A DNA stretch of 46,054 nt from Stentor roeselii (Eukaryota; Ciliophora; Heterotrichea; Heterotrichida; Stentoridae), in contig RSEH01000327.1 in assembly GCA_006503475.1 (NCBI GenBank), positions 1-46,054 on the forward strand, given 5' to 3'. The first letter of the stretch is position 1; the number at the start of each line of letters is the position of its first letter. The position numbers and the translations under genes are program-made. This document shows, in pieces, positions 1 through 10,793 of the stretch. Below the pieces are notes generated by a model that ran no database searches, was not told the origin of the DNA, and was given only the letters and a program-made list of their open reading frames with translations.

Positions 1-700
1 TATGATCTAATGAAAATAAAAATGATGTGAATATTTTTTTTATTTTAGATTGAAGGTATTAGTCTGTTATAATTTATAGAGCACCTTAAAAAATATCTTA
101 TGAGAAATGCTCTTATAGTTTATTTTCATGTAAATCCTAGTGAAACCAAATCAATAGATTCCAAGAAAGAATTTGTGTCAATACTTCAAATTCTAAAGTA
201 AATGCCTGATTGAGACTTTTCGTGATATTTTTAGCTATTTTAAATTATTTCAAAATTATTTTCATTGATTTCTCAAACTCTTTGTTAATTATTACACAAT
301 ATTTTTAGTATTTGAAATTTTATATTTAAAATTAATTTATAGTTAATCTTTATGCTAGATACTCTATAATTGATATTTAATTCATAAGATGGTACTTTAA
401 ATCGAAACATAAACAATTAAATTATAAATGGCTTCAATTCATTTTTATTTATGGTCATTTATCAAAGAAATAGTATCACTAAATTTATACCTTCTTCGAG
501 ATTTAGCATTTCTTTATATAGATACTTGTCGATTCATTGATAAATTTAACCTTTTTTATATTCATCAACCCTTAAAGGCAATCATTCAATCATAAATAAA
601 GTCTCAGGCATAACAAGAACAATAATTTTATGCATGCAAACAATGATCTTTTAACCTTATAAAAACTTTTAATTTTGAATAAGTCTGAAAAATCCAATGA

Positions 701-1018
701 AAAATTTATCATCTAAACAATATTTCTATAGAAAGTTCCAGAATAGCGAAGAATCTTAGACTAGTCTCTTATGAAGATCAAAATAAAAACAGCAAAAGAT
801 TTTTAGAATTAGGAAGCTTTGGACTATGCGTAAAACCATAATTTTCAGCATGCTGACTAAAGATCAAAGCCTAGAAATCTTATAATATCGAAAACAAAGA
901 AAGACTGCAAATTTCATTTCAATTACTGAGTTCTATTAAATCAAGTAATTTCTAGTCTTACTTGGTGATTGCTAAAGAATTAAAGAACCACAAGTCTGTG
1001 AAAAGGAAGAACAATTAA
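701..1018 (+). pseudogene. Decayed protein-kinase-like remnant
   Basis: In one frame this stretch is open for 46 codons and then continues through TAA (839), TGA and two TAG codons to a TAA at 1016-1018. The reading contains a glycine-loop-like run (LELGSFGLCVK), then LKIKA where a kinase would have its ATP-binding lysine, then an acidic helix-like segment followed by LLSSIKSSNF, as in the C-helix region of ciliate kinases. No catalytic loop is visible. The likeness is by eye only and the region is AT-rich, so this is a weak call. It could also be chance coding-like sequence. Confidence 0.3.
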
Positions 1019-1629
1019 CAATGAATCTTTTTGCTAAGCCTGCTCATCTACTTGTCTAATTCAATCAATGTTTATGATTTGAACATCTAGCTCAGAATTT
1101 ATTGAATTAGTTGAATTAAAATCGCTGAATTTTCTTAGAATTGTATTCTTTTGAAATTTTGAATAAAACTATAAACAGATAAGTAAAGTTTCAATAATGA
1201 ATTTATTTTATTTATCACTTAGAATAATCATATCTGAAATCAGAACAGAATCAGAGTTAATTCAAAAAGAAAATGATAATTATTTCACTATTGGAATCAA
1301 AAAGAGTGAATTTATTTATTATTCAAGATTTTTCGTCGTCTAATTAATTATGTCGGTTGTAAATAATAGTAGATAGTTTTAGTTATAATTTGGATTTCGA
1401 ATCCCAGTCAAATAACTCAAGATTGAAACGATAACTAAAGTTAAAACTTAAATTATTATTATTACTCAAAATCATTTAATAAAACAATCAATTTCCTATG
1501 AATATTAAAAACTATATAAATAATCATCTTTTTATCACTAGTGCAACAGTAAATCTATTCATTCTGAAGCTCCCTGTAGCCCAAGGTGGTCATATTATCA
1601 CTTGAATTTCAGAAAGAGAAAATCAAAAT

Positions 1630-1770
1630 CAGAATGAAACCTAAAATCTATTGAATAAATTATGATTTTAATTTGAGAGAATGAAACCTAAAATCTATTG
1701 AAATAATATTTCACTTTAAGTTCAAAGAAAGAAAATAACATCAGAATGAACTTAAAACCTATTGAAATAT
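1630..1770. repeat. Short imperfect repeat, three copies
   Basis: The sequence AGAATGAAACCTAAAATCTA and its continuation TTGAA occurs at about 1631 and 1679, with a more divergent copy at about 1743. Spacing is unequal (about 48 and 64 nt), so it is an interspersed cluster rather than a clean tandem array. No function is evident. Confidence 0.6.
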
Positions 1771-2334
1771 TAAACTGGTGTTAAGAGCTACTTTTGATAT
1801 TTAAAACTTTATCAACCATATTCACAAGAATCATTTCGTAATTATAATTTTGAATAATATCTCAATTTATTAAACACTCACACCTTAAAGTAAATATAAA
1901 TGATATTTGGTTTAGACTCAGATTTTATCATAGGAACATGCACTCATCCCTTTGTTCTTTCACAAGGAGAGGATTTCATTAAGCTATTACTGTATTCGTT
2001 AAGACATTCAACTCTTATGTTGATTATTCAAATCTTTTAGGTTAATTTCAGCTAAATATTGATAGGTAGGATGTATTATCAAGATTTTCTAATGATGATT
2101 TCTAATCCTTTACAATTGAAAAGTTTAAATTTCAATGCTAATCAAATAGTCACTATTTGGTAAATTCCTAAACATAAATTATTCCCTTCAGTCCTCATCC
2201 CTAATAAGAGATAGTTCTTTTCTTAAATATTTGACTTACCATCTCAAGCTATTCCAAGATTTTCTTGAAACTTGTTCAGATTCTCAAAAATATTTGAAAA
2301 GTAAATCATCTTGAAAGTCGTAATATTATTGGCT

Positions 2335-2709
2335 ATGGAGTATTCGAGAACGGTGGAAAATTGTAAAAGGAATTCTATCCTAATTATCAGAATCAAGACC
2401 CCAGATGATACTTCAGACTACGAAGAAACTTTGGATTCAGATAAAAACCTTGATTTTCTTCATGTAGACTACAAATCCAGACGGAGAAGTCAGTCTGAGA
2501 ATGTCAAGGATAAGATTAAGTTTAAGATCTCGACTCACATCACTGAATATTTAAGCAAGAACACTTCTGGTCCTTTTCAGAAGCCATCTGAAATTTTATC
2601 GACTGGAACAACGGAAGAAGAAGAGCTTCAAGCCTACAAAAAAAAGATTAAAAAAGCGAAAAGAAATTCTTATCGTATGGCTTGCTCGTCTGCATGCCTA
2701 ATTCAGTGA
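2335..2709 (+). CDS. Small protein with Ras-like CaaX tail (paralogue 1)
   Basis: Predicted 124-residue protein with no recognised catalytic domain. Its tail is a basic stretch (KKKIKKAKRN) followed by two cysteines and CLIQ. CLIQ fits the CaaX farnesylation consensus, and a basic patch plus an upstream cysteine is the usual Ras-type plasma-membrane anchor. The middle is acidic then basic (KSRRRSQSE) and probably disordered. It shares layout with the gene at 3436-3819: a beta-like start (ILIIRIKT versus FIITITS), a middle ending YLSKN versus FLSEN, and a lysine-rich, cysteine-containing end. I start at the first ATG (2335); the open frame reaches 2311 only through a TTG. Function is unknown. 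Confidence 0.65.
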   Translation: MEYSRTVENCKRNSILIIRIKTPDDTSDYEETLDSDKNLDFLHVDYKSRRRSQSENVKDKIKFKISTHITEYLSKNTSGPFQKPSEILSTGTTEEEELQAYKKKIKKAKRNSYRMACSSACLIQ

Positions 2710-3435
2710 AAATTTAGATAGTTTAAAAAATATAACGCAAATGTAGCTGGTTCAAGTAAATTTTTAATGGAACTTTAGTTTACTGCTAACTTTTATGTGA
2801 TATTTAATATGAATTTCTGCATGGTTTGAAAGGATTTAGGTTGATTTAAGCTTGTTTTGAGGTCTTATTTAGAGACTTGCATTAGATAATGAATTTAATG
2901 GTAGTATTAAGTAATCACTTTGCTTGAAATATATTAGTTTCGCTTATTTTAAAGAATTTCTGATGATATTTTGTGAATATTCATGAGTATGATTAAAAAG
3001 GCAAGCTTATAGAAATTTTTGCTCTTGGAGATCATTTAGAGAGATTTAGGATCAAAATTATAGAAATTATTTCTTAAACCCCAAAATATTCTTGTATATT
3101 ATCTTCAGTTGTAAGAATTCAATCTAGTTTTGATCATGGATTTTACAGAAATAGGATTATCTTTCCATCTATCATATTTAAAAAATAGCTAAGCAATGAT
3201 TACTTAATACAATATAATTTACGCCAATATGAATGATGCGATTTGCTATAAGTTCTCTGTTAATTCCAAATTTTGGCATATTTTTTATTTTAATCTTCAA
3301 TATTTCTTCAAGTATCTCACCAGCCAATCTCTTAATTACCAAAAACCAAATGTATTCTTTTTATTGTCATCTGACCAAATAAAATCTAATTGAACTTAGT
3401 TTATATAAGGAAATTCTAGACCATTCTAATAAGTA
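2710..3435. other. AT-rich spacer
   Basis: No coding-like reading longer than chance is seen. A TATATAA motif at about 3401-3407, 29-35 nt before the ATG at 3436, could be a core promoter element for the next gene. Confidence 0.4.
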
Positions 3436-3819
3436 ATGGATACAAATACATGCAAATCAGCCGAGACCTTCCGCCGGCAGTTTATCATAACGATTACTTC
3501 AGAAGCAGGTAGTGAAAGTTCATTCTTAGATAGCTCGAATAATCCAAAGAATTCTCCTGAGACACTCTCAATCCCCTTAAGGTCTCGATATCGTTCTCAT
3601 CAAGAATTTGCGAGAAAAAAATGCAAGGTTGCTGCTCAGATAGCAAAATTTTTAAGTGAAAATCGATTGAATTCTGAATCAAATTCAATTTCAAAGCTTA
3701 AACCTTCTATAGAAGGTACTTCCGACGAAAAAATTATTGATACATTGGTGAAGGATGCTAAGAAAAAATCGAAGAAAAGTGAATGTGGTAACTGTTCAAA
3801 GATTTGCAAAATCTTTTAG
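3436..3819 (+). CDS. Small protein with cysteine/CaaX-like tail (paralogue 2)
   Basis: Predicted 127-residue protein, paralogous in layout to the gene at 2335-2709. It has a short hydrophobic beta-like start (FIITITS), a serine-rich middle, a helix ending FLSEN, and a lysine-rich tail (KDAKKKSKKSE) followed by CGNCSKICKIF. The last four residues, CKIF, fit a CaaX box with a Phe end, which favours geranylgeranylation, although Lys at the first 'a' position is not ideal. The upstream cysteines could be palmitoylated. Membrane attachment is inferred from the motif only. No GTPase motifs are present, so this is a Ras-like tail without a Ras domain. Confidence 0.65.
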   Translation: MDTNTCKSAETFRRQFIITITSEAGSESSFLDSSNNPKNSPETLSIPLRSRYRSHQEFARKKCKVAAQIAKFLSENRLNSESNSISKLKPSIEGTSDEKIIDTLVKDAKKKSKKSECGNCSKICKIF

Positions 3820-4502
3820 TTAAGTTTTGGTTAGAATTTTAAAATTGTTTTGTAACGCATAGAATAACGTAGTATGTAAATATTGTTTAAATGTAATCTC
3901 TGCTCTATGTTTAACCTGTTTTCATCACTCTCTAATCAGTCAAGCCTGATTGATTCTACATCTCATGAATACACCTCCCTTTACCCTAAAGTTGAATAAT
4001 TAATTACTTTAAGAAATCAGATTTGAAAATGTATAATTGAACTATCCTAAGTGAACATATCAGATTTTTCATTTCGCTAAAACAAAGATTAATCTTAAAG
4101 AAAATTAGTTTGAATTAAGATTCAGATCAAAATCACATTAACCAGATAAATATAAGCAAACTCATATAAAAGAAATTCAGATCTATAAATATTCTGAAAT
4201 CATACAAGATGCATCATCATAACATGTGAATTACACTAATTAATTAAACCATATGTAAAACCCGTTCATAAATTCTAACTATATTCAACAAATCCGCCAT
4301 CTAAAAAAATCAACCCAGTTTAAAACAATCATGCAAAAATGAACATATATAAAACCATTTAACTCTCCATTCTACCCAAAAGATTAATTAAAAATCCAAA
4401 ATAATCCATAATCCAATCTCCATCCCTAAATCAACCGAAACCCGTATCCACAAAGATAACCTAAATATTCCACAACCGAAAAAAATGTTGCCAAATCTAA
4501 TA
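3820..4502. other. Spacer, C-rich on the sense strand near the PP2C gene
   Basis: No gene is seen. The last 250 nt before the phosphatase are poor in G and rich in short CCC/AACCC runs on the sense strand, the same bias seen before other genes in the window. Confidence 0.45.
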
Positions 4503-5795
4503 ATGGGAAATTGCTGCACCAGTTCAAAACAAGACTACAAAAGCCGTATTTTCACTAAAACCATAACAATCGACGTGAAAACATCTCTAGCTTCCGAAAA
4601 GTTGAAGTTCACAATGACAAGTGCTTTAAAAGCAGGAACATCTCTATTTTCCTCTTCAAATCTTGACCTCAAATCAACTTTCTGCGTTTTACCAGGTCAA
4701 GACCCTCGAGGTCTAATCTCCAAAGTCTGTCAAGACCAGCTTTTCACAGAGCGAAAGTCAGAAGCCTTGCTGACAGGAGTATTTGACGGCCACGGTAAAA
4801 ACGGGCAGCAAGTTGTAAACTTTTGCACTGAATTCATGCGAAGTTACTTCCTTAAAAACGACTTCCAAGATTCAGTTCAAACAAGTCTCACTTCCATGAT
4901 AGAAGAATGCGACAAGGCATTACTTCAAGAGTCAAAAATAAACTGCAGTACATCAGGGACTACTGCAGTTTTGGTATTATTCACTAATCATGGAATTTGG
5001 ACTTGCAGTGTTGGAGACTCTAGAGCTGTGCTTGGTACTCTTCCGAAGTATATGAAAATCGTTGAAATAATTGAGAAGAGGACTGAAGAATATAAAGTTC
5101 CAGTTGTTCCTGCCAGGGTGTTAAAAGCCGTTCAAATGACCTTGGATCAGAAACCGAATATTTCTTATGAATTGGAAAGGATTAAGAAAAGTGGAGGAGT
5201 CGTCTCGCAGGCGATGAACTCGGAAGGGAAAAAAATTGGACCTTATCGTATTTGGAAACCGGAGACTCAGATACCGGGACTTGCTATGTCTAGGTCTTTA
5301 GGAGACTCGATTGCTAAGAAACTTGGAGTGATTTCGAAACCGATTCTTTATTATTTTGAGATTTGTACTGTGAGGGATTTGTTTGTTGTTATTGCTACTG
5401 ATGGAGTTTGGGATGTGATGGATAATCAAGAAGTCTGCAACTTTGTAGACAAATATAAAGAACTCTGTGTCGACATCTCTGTAAAAGATAAACCTAATGT
5501 CTCTGAAAGCAACTCTTGTGTTGCTGAGTTTTTGTGTGAAGAAGCCAGGTACCGTTGGCTCGGTATCTGCAAAAATGAAGATGTCCCGATTGATGATATC
5601 TCTGCACTTGTCGTAGAAATCAAACCAAAAAAACACTTTGTCACACCTTCTATGAAGCGCAAAGGAATCACTAATGAACAGATACTTGAACCTTTGGCAG
5701 ATACTCAGGAAATTATCATTGGTGAAAGGTTTGACTTGAAAAGAGGGTCGAACGCTGTGATACTAGAAGACAGTGGAGAAGACCAGGATGAATAA
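4503..5795 (+). CDS. PP2C-family (PPM) Ser/Thr phosphatase, myristoylated
   Basis: Metal-dependent protein phosphatase of 430 residues. Family motifs appear in order: CQDQ near residue 76 (metal Asp), VFDGHG (Asp95, Gly96), SVGDSRAVLG, MSRSLGDSIAKKLGV, VIATDGVWDVMD and the closing DDISALVV. The metal-binding aspartates are present, so it should be active. An in-frame ATG lies at 4485, but I prefer 4503 because it gives MGNCCTSS, a standard N-myristoylation signal with adjacent cysteines for palmitoylation. This implies a membrane-attached phosphatase. Ciliates have many such PP2Cs and the substrate cannot be read from sequence. The gene converges on the coiled-coil gene at 5822, 26 nt away. 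Confidence 0.93.
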   Translation: MGNCCTSSKQDYKSRIFTKTITIDVKTSLASEKLKFTMTSALKAGTSLFSSSNLDLKSTFCVLPGQDPRGLISKVCQDQLFTERKSEALLTGVFDGHGKNGQQVVNFCTEFMRSYFLKNDFQDSVQTSLTSMIEECDKALLQESKINCSTSGTTAVLVLFTNHGIWTCSVGDSRAVLGTLPKYMKIVEIIEKRTEEYKVPVVPARVLKAVQMTLDQKPNISYELERIKKSGGVVSQAMNSEGKKIGPYRIWKPETQIPGLAMSRSLGDSIAKKLGVISKPILYYFEICTVRDLFVVIATDGVWDVMDNQEVCNFVDKYKELCVDISVKDKPNVSESNSCVAEFLCEEARYRWLGICKNEDVPIDDISALVVEIKPKKHFVTPSMKRKGITNEQILEPLADTQEIIIGERFDLKRGSNAVILEDSGEDQDE

Positions 5796-5821
5796 TAATA
5801 AGCTTAAGTTACCTAGTTTTT

Positions 5822-6358
5822 TCACATCTCATAATCAAACTTATCCAACTCAATCTCCCTTGTCAAAGTTTTGATCTCATCAGTCGCTTTCAAGTTAAAG
5901 TTCTTCAAACCTCTAACCAACCCTTCAATATCAGAGCAGTCTTCATGGCTAAGCAAGTTTTTATCATCTATTTTCTCAACAAAAGGTCTTTTAAACAATT
6001 TTTTCCTCGGAAAATGCGGAATTTCTTCTTTCTGAGACCGTTCACATAATTTAATCTCTCTCTTCAGCGCCTAATTTTCCATTACGCTATTTTCTTTACT
6101 TAAATTCGCACTATAATTCTTAAGTTTCTCAATTTTTTTCTTAGATTTCTTCAAAAGTTTTTCCTTTTTTACCTTAGAAGGGCTGAACTTATAAGCTTGT
6201 CCTCTAAGTTTTTTCGCATCAGCTAAAATAGACATGATAAGATGAATATTTTCCTCAATTTCCTCTTTGTTGGTAGGGTCAATAAGTTCTTCCAACTCAT
6301 CAGAATTGAGTTCAGGCCTCCATCCAGTCAAATTAGTGCTAGGTTTAGTAGAATGCAT
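5822..6358 (-). CDS. Coiled-coil protein, one 15-nt intron
   Basis: The first reading from the ATG at 6358 ends at TAG 6071-6073, but the same frame continues for 83 further codons to TGA at 5822-5824. The stop sits at the end of GTAATGGAAAATTAG (6085 down to 6071), exactly 15 nt. Removing it gives a 173-residue protein. The middle is very lysine-rich and predicted helical/coiled coil (SKVKKEKLLKKSKKKIEKLK), and the tail is acidic. No known domain is recognised. The gene is convergent with the phosphatase and divergent from kinesin-2, with only 60 nt between the two starts, so it may share a promoter with that ciliary motor. That link is inference. Confidence 0.7.
6071..6085 (-). other. 15-nt intron in the coiled-coil gene
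   Basis: Sense sequence GTAATGGAAAATTAG, phase 0, contains the in-frame TAG. Removal joins two stretches in one frame. Confidence 0.78.
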
Positions 6359-6418
6359 ATACCAATTATATTTAAATAAATAAGAAAGACTCTAAAAACC
6401 TCCTGTTAACTAATAAAT

Positions 6419-8662
6419 ATGAGTAAAAAGACTGAATGCGTAAAAGTCGCTGTCCGTTGTCGACCGATGTCAAAAGATGAACTCAGGGACAACCGTGCTT
6501 GTGTGGTCCTCGTCGACTCAAACCGCGGTGAGATTTCAGTTCACAACTCAAAAGCAGAAGTAGCAGAAGCTCCGAAGACCTTCACATATGACTGCACCTA
6601 CGGCCCTGACTCTATTCAAGAACAGGTCTACACAGACACTGGATACCCAATCGTTGAAAGTTGCATTCAAGGCTACAACGGGACGATTTTCGCCTATGGA
6701 CAGACAGGCACAGGGAAGACTTTTACCATGGAAGGCGAAGAGACTCCTCATGAGAAGCGAGGAATTATTCCCAGGTCCTTCGAGCAGATTTTTTACGCAG
6801 TCGAGCAGAACCCTGAGACTGAATTTTTGATCCGGGTGTCATTTTTAGAGATTTACAATGAAGAAATTCATGACTTGCTCAGTAAAGACGCTGCTACTAA
6901 ACTCGATGTGAAGGAAAAGGCGGATACTGGGTTTTACGTGAAGGACTTGAAGTTGAACATTGTGAAAAGTATCGACGAGATGAAAGAAATCATGCTCAGT
7001 GGAAGGAAAAATCGTCATACAGGGCAAACTGCGATGAACAGGGACTCGTCAAGGTCCCACTCGATCTTTTCAATAGTAATAGAAAGAAGTGAAAAAGGAC
7101 CTGATGGCATGAATCACATCAGAGCTGGAAAGCTGAACCTCGTCGACTTGGCAGGCAGCGAAAGGCAAAGCAAGACCCAAGCTGTCGGCGACAGACTCAA
7201 AGAAGCTACAAATATCAACAAAAGTTTACTTACTCTAGGAAACGTCATCTCCGCTCTTGTTGATGGAACCTCCACCCATATTCCTTATCGAGACTCAAAA
7301 CTCACCAAGTTACTCGCAGATTCACTTGGAGGCAATACCAAAACTCTCATGATCGCTAATGTCGGCCCTGCTGACTGGAACTACGACGAAACAATCACAA
7401 CTCTTCGATATGCGAACCGAGCGAAAAACATTCAAAATAAACCGAAAATCAATGAAGACCCGAAAGATGCCCTTCTTAGAGAGTACCAAGATGAAATCGC
7501 TAAACTTAGAGCACAACTCGAATTTCAAGGCGGAGGAGGACCTGCTCCTTTTGGAATGGGGGCACCGGTACCTGGCCTTTCTCAAGTCATTCAAGTTGAA
7601 AAAAAAGTTTATGTTGAGGACCAGCAGAAGATTAAAGAACTTGAAGAAAAACTTGAAGCTGAAAAAAATGCAATTGAAAAAAATGCGGAAGATGAAATAA
7701 AGAAAATTGAAGCACAGAGAAATTTAGCGGAAGATGAAAAAAAAAGACTTATTGAGAAATTAAGGAAACAGGAAGATCATCAGAAGAAAGCAAAGGAAAA
7801 ACAACAGAGATTGGTGAAGAAACTTAAACAAATGGAAGATAAACTTGCTGTTGGACCACAGATCATGGAACAGGCAGTTAGACAAGAGCAAGAACTACAG
7901 AAAGCTAATCAAGAACTAGAAAGTAAAAGACGCCAAGAACGAGAAATCTCCAGAAAACTCAAAGAAAAAGAAGAGGAACAAAACATGTTAGAACAAAGAT
8001 ATTCCAGTAAACAAGAAGAAATCGAAGCAAAAAACAAGAAACTAAAAAAAATCGCGAAAAAGGTCCAAGACGCTGATCAAGAAATAAAAGACATGCAAAA
8101 TGACTTCCGCAAGGAAAAAGAAGATATGTTCGATACTATCAAAGTCCTCACCCAACAGTTAAAACTAAAAAGTTTACTTATCGAACATTTTGTACCTAAA
8201 GAAGAAGTTGATAAAATTGAAAGAAGAGCCGTTTGGGATGAAGACGAAGATGAGTGGGTGTTAAAAGAAATACGCATCAGTAAAAACGTTCAGGGAAAAA
8301 GACCTTCTTCAGCAGTGGGTCTTAAGCAGCCTACTTCTGAATATGCGAGAATCGCTCAAGGCTTGGGTGACACGAATACTCGCTTTCGTCATGATAATAT
8401 CTTGAATTTGGACTTGGACTTACCTGAAAGAACCACTGAGGACTATAATGGATTTATTTCTGGGAAGATTAAAAATATGATCAATTCACTCATTAATGAT
8501 ATTGATGATGATGCCTCTTTTGTACCTATTGAAAGTTATCCGCATATTGATGAACAAGAAAGAGCTAAACCTGCTGGAGCTAGACCTGGAAGTGCAAGAC
8601 GACCGGGGACTGCAAATAAGAGAGCGAGTGATAGGCCACCTTCTCAGAAGGGGAGAAAATAA
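6419..8662 (+). CDS. Kinesin-2 (KIF3/FLA10-type) motor subunit
   Basis: Complete 747-residue N-terminal kinesin. The motor covers about residues 5-345 with the P-loop GQTGTGKT (94-101), switch I SSRSH (210-214) and switch II DLAGSE (243-248). The opening [10 protein letters not shown] and the neck ([20 protein letters not shown]) are typical of the kinesin-2 family. A glycine/proline spacer (about 369-385) is followed by a long charged coiled coil to about 610 and a basic tail rich in Arg, Pro and Gly. Kinesin-2 drives anterograde intraflagellar transport as a heterodimer plus KAP. Which of the two subunits this is cannot be told by eye. There are no internal stops or introns that I can detect. 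It starts 60 nt from the divergent coiled-coil gene. Confidence 0.95.
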   Translation: MSKKTECVKVAVRCRPMSKDELRDNRACVVLVDSNRGEISVHNSKAEVAEAPKTFTYDCTYGPDSIQEQVYTDTGYPIVESCIQGYNGTIFAYGQTGTGKTFTMEGEETPHEKRGIIPRSFEQIFYAVEQNPETEFLIRVSFLEIYNEEIHDLLSKDAATKLDVKEKADTGFYVKDLKLNIVKSIDEMKEIMLSGRKNRHTGQTAMNRDSSRSHSIFSIVIERSEKGPDGMNHIRAGKLNLVDLAGSERQSKTQAVGDRLKEATNINKSLLTLGNVISALVDGTSTHIPYRDSKLTKLLADSLGGNTKTLMIANVGPADWNYDETITTLRYANRAKNIQNKPKINEDPKDALLREYQDEIAKLRAQLEFQGGGGPAPFGMGAPVPGLSQVIQVEKKVYVEDQQKIKELEEKLEAEKNAIEKNAEDEIKKIEAQRNLAEDEKKRLIEKLRKQEDHQKKAKEKQQRLVKKLKQMEDKLAVGPQIMEQAVRQEQELQKANQELESKRRQEREISRKLKEKEEEQNMLEQRYSSKQEEIEAKNKKLKKIAKKVQDADQEIKDMQNDFRKEKEDMFDTIKVLTQQLKLKSLLIEHFVPKEEVDKIERRAVWDEDEDEWVLKEIRISKNVQGKRPSSAVGLKQPTSEYARIAQGLGDTNTRFRHDNILNLDLDLPERTTEDYNGFISGKIKNMINSLINDIDDDASFVPIESYPHIDEQERAKPAGARPGSARRPGTANKRASDRPPSQKGRK

Positions 8663-8973
8663 GGTAGATTTAAAGATATTTGCTTGAATTTTTTATTATT
8701 CTCTTCTAACCCTTAATAAATCATTAAAAACTCTCTTCACCAATCTTCTTAATTTTAACACTTTTTCAATTATTTTCATAAATCATCAAAATTTCTCCTT
8801 TTCTCTAAACCTTATCTTTCTTCATTCAAGCCTTCTCTTAAATCTCTTCTCAATAAATCTTCTTTTTACCACAAAAACCTGCCTTCATTAAAAACCTGTC
8901 TTTATTCCTTTTTCATTGAAAAGATTCTATCAATTACTTCCTTTAACGATTTCCATCTTTCAACTATCTCATA
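8663..8973. other. Pyrimidine-rich spacer
   Basis: Gene-free 311 nt. The plus strand is rich in C and T (many CTTCTT and TCTCTT runs) and poor in G, continuing up to the CFAP97-like ATG. No motif is assigned. Confidence 0.45.
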
Positions 8974-9912
8974 ATGATCCAACAATTCGGCGAAAGTTTA
9001 GAATCGCGATGGTACCGAGAACATTCAATCAAAGCTCATAGAAGACATTTGCGTGAAATCTCTCTTCGCTCTAAAAGCACTATTCGATCACCTGGACAGA
9101 CTAAACTTGTTAAACTTAGAAAACTTTCGCAGGAACTTGATAAACAACGTGAAATCGAACGTGAAAATTTCTTGTTGTTTCTTAGGCTTAACTCGATTAA
9201 AGAACGGAAAATTAGTCCTCGAGAGTCTTATGGGCCCAGATCTTTGAATATCTCGAATAGACGGAAAGATGCTGAAAGGATTATGAATGAAAACTATAGT
9301 TATGTCAAAAGGTTTATTGAAATGCCTTCTTTTGTCAGTGCTGAAAGACATCAAAAAGACTTCGAACTCCAACAAAACTACAAAAAAACAATATCCAAAG
9401 CAAATCTCCACCAAAGACTAGTAAAACTTTCCTCATTCGTAGCAAAGCCAGGTCTTTTACCCCCATTAGAAATCAGCATAAGTGAAAGCGAGGCAAAAGT
9501 CCGTTCTCAAAACGAGTCAAAACTCGAAACCTCAGACGAAAAAGATGAAAAAAGTGTAAAAAGCTTAAAATCAGAAAAAACCACTCAAATCGATAAAACC
9601 CTTAAAAAACCTCAAAACCCTTCAAAACTCGTCGACGTGCAAGAAACTCAATTTCTGTCAAACCTTCCAAGTGATCGAATGGAAAACTACGAAGACGAGC
9701 ATTTCGAAGTCGACGATTCCATCAAACTGGAAGAAAAGAATTCAATTGAAGAGCCTTTAGACCCACGATCAGCTTCAAAGTCTGAAAAGTCAAGAAATCC
9801 ATCAGAAAACAATGAAAATCCAGAAGAAACTATTGAGAAAAAAGAAGTAAAACCGTTAAATCCAAATAAAAAGAATGAGGAAGACCTGGGAGGTTCAGCT
9901 GAATCTAATTAA
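8974..9912 (+). CDS. CFAP97/Hemingway-like ciliary protein
   Basis: Predicted 312 residues. The N-terminal half is basic and helical and carries IERENFLLFLRLNSIKERK at about residues 60-78. This resembles the conserved core of the CFAP97/Hemingway (KIAA1430) family, where an invariant 'EN..L..RL' segment lies in a charged helix. It is followed by a basic region and a LLPPLE linker, then an acidic, serine-rich, low-complexity tail. CFAP97 relatives are axoneme-associated and needed for motile cilia in flies. The assignment rests on a short motif and the overall layout. The next gene on the same strand starts 27 nt after the stop. Confidence 0.5.
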   Translation: MIQQFGESLESRWYREHSIKAHRRHLREISLRSKSTIRSPGQTKLVKLRKLSQELDKQREIERENFLLFLRLNSIKERKISPRESYGPRSLNISNRRKDAERIMNENYSYVKRFIEMPSFVSAERHQKDFELQQNYKKTISKANLHQRLVKLSSFVAKPGLLPPLEISISESEAKVRSQNESKLETSDEKDEKSVKSLKSEKTTQIDKTLKKPQNPSKLVDVQETQFLSNLPSDRMENYEDEHFEVDDSIKLEEKNSIEEPLDPRSASKSEKSRNPSENNENPEETIEKKEVKPLNPNKKNEEDLGGSAESN

Positions 9913-9939
9913 TAATAACGCCATCCATTAATAATTATT

Positions 9940-10773
9940 ATGGGATGCTGCCAAAGCCGACCACTTCCAAATGATGGTGAAAAGGCGAACCCAGTAGGTA
10001 AAAGCGTTTCTTCGTTTAAAACAGATTCAAGTACCTCTCTTTTAAACTCTTCATCAGCTAATAACTTGATTCTTCTACTCAAGTCGCATTATGACTCAAA
10101 AGACTGGAATTTTTTAGTCTCTCAAATACCCAGCAAGCAAAAGATTCATGAAGTCAGTCCTAGTCCATCTTGGGTAAAAAGTCCTAAAACAATAGGATGT
10201 CTCTCTCTTGTCTTCTTAACAAAAGGGTGTAAAAAACACCCTGAAGAACTTTTACCTATTTTCGAAGAACTTCACCTTCTAATGTTTGAACTACTGAAAA
10301 ATGGTTCTTCTGACTTCAGAGAACAATGCGTTTTATTTATTAATTACTTGACAGTTCTAGAAAAAGACTCCTTAAAGCAACTTCTTACAAATTCAAATAT
10401 TTTCGAGATGTTAATTCCTTTATTTTACAGTGAAAAGTTCGAATTAAGGCACATTTGCGCAACAACCTGTTCAAGGATCTACAAAAACAACGAAAAAGGT
10501 CAATCCTTATTTATCTCTTCAGAAGGTGTTAAAGCCTTAATGCACATAATGTTATCAGGACCACTTCGAGGCAGGTTTTTTTCAAGACTAGTTCAATGTT
10601 TGATAGACCTTCTAACAACACCCAATCCTTTAAATTCCAAAATTTCTTCAGTCCTTCCTTACATCGACCAGTCCTTCATTCACGGTGTTGACGTTTCTTT
10701 AATGAACGACCCAGTACGAGAGAAGTTCTTCGAATTAATCTCTCTTCTTCATCATTCAACAAGTCCTTCCTAG
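9940..10773 (+). CDS. N-myristoylated ARM/HEAT-like protein, unknown function
   Basis: Predicted 277 residues starting MGCCQSRPL, a myristoylation signal with two cysteines that could be palmitoylated. After a serine-rich linker (about 20-50) the remainder is all-helical with leucine-rich pairs reminiscent of armadillo/HEAT repeats (for example FREQCVLFINYLTVL, LRHICATTCSRIY, LVQCLIDLLTTP). No catalytic motif is visible. A membrane-anchored scaffold is the natural reading, but that is inference. The gene ends in TAG 20 nt from the convergent eS25 stop. Confidence 0.7.
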   Translation: MGCCQSRPLPNDGEKANPVGKSVSSFKTDSSTSLLNSSSANNLILLLKSHYDSKDWNFLVSQIPSKQKIHEVSPSPSWVKSPKTIGCLSLVFLTKGCKKHPEELLPIFEELHLLMFELLKNGSSDFREQCVLFINYLTVLEKDSLKQLLTNSNIFEMLIPLFYSEKFELRHICATTCSRIYKNNEKGQSLFISSEGVKALMHIMLSGPLRGRFFSRLVQCLIDLLTTPNPLNSKISSVLPYIDQSFIHGVDVSLMNDPVREKFFELISLLHHSTSPS

Positions 10774-10793
10774 CCTAATAAAATTATTGTATT

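Larger units (their letters stand above)
1..2334. other. AT-rich flank, no intact gene
   Basis: No intact gene is seen here. A coding-like stretch near 80-200 on the plus strand is open for about 43 codons between TAA codons and may be another gene remnant. The kinase-like remnant at 701-1018 and the short repeat at 1630-1770 lie inside. No tRNA or rRNA is recognised. Confidence 0.5.

Noticed and set aside
1380-1420. TTCGAATCC, like a tRNA B box
   Set aside because: No A box, acceptor pairing or anticodon arm could be formed around it.
5298-5671. Antisense ORFs over the phosphatase (and similar shadows over other genes)
   Set aside because: They lie opposite strongly supported coding sequence, have no domain content and follow from codon composition.
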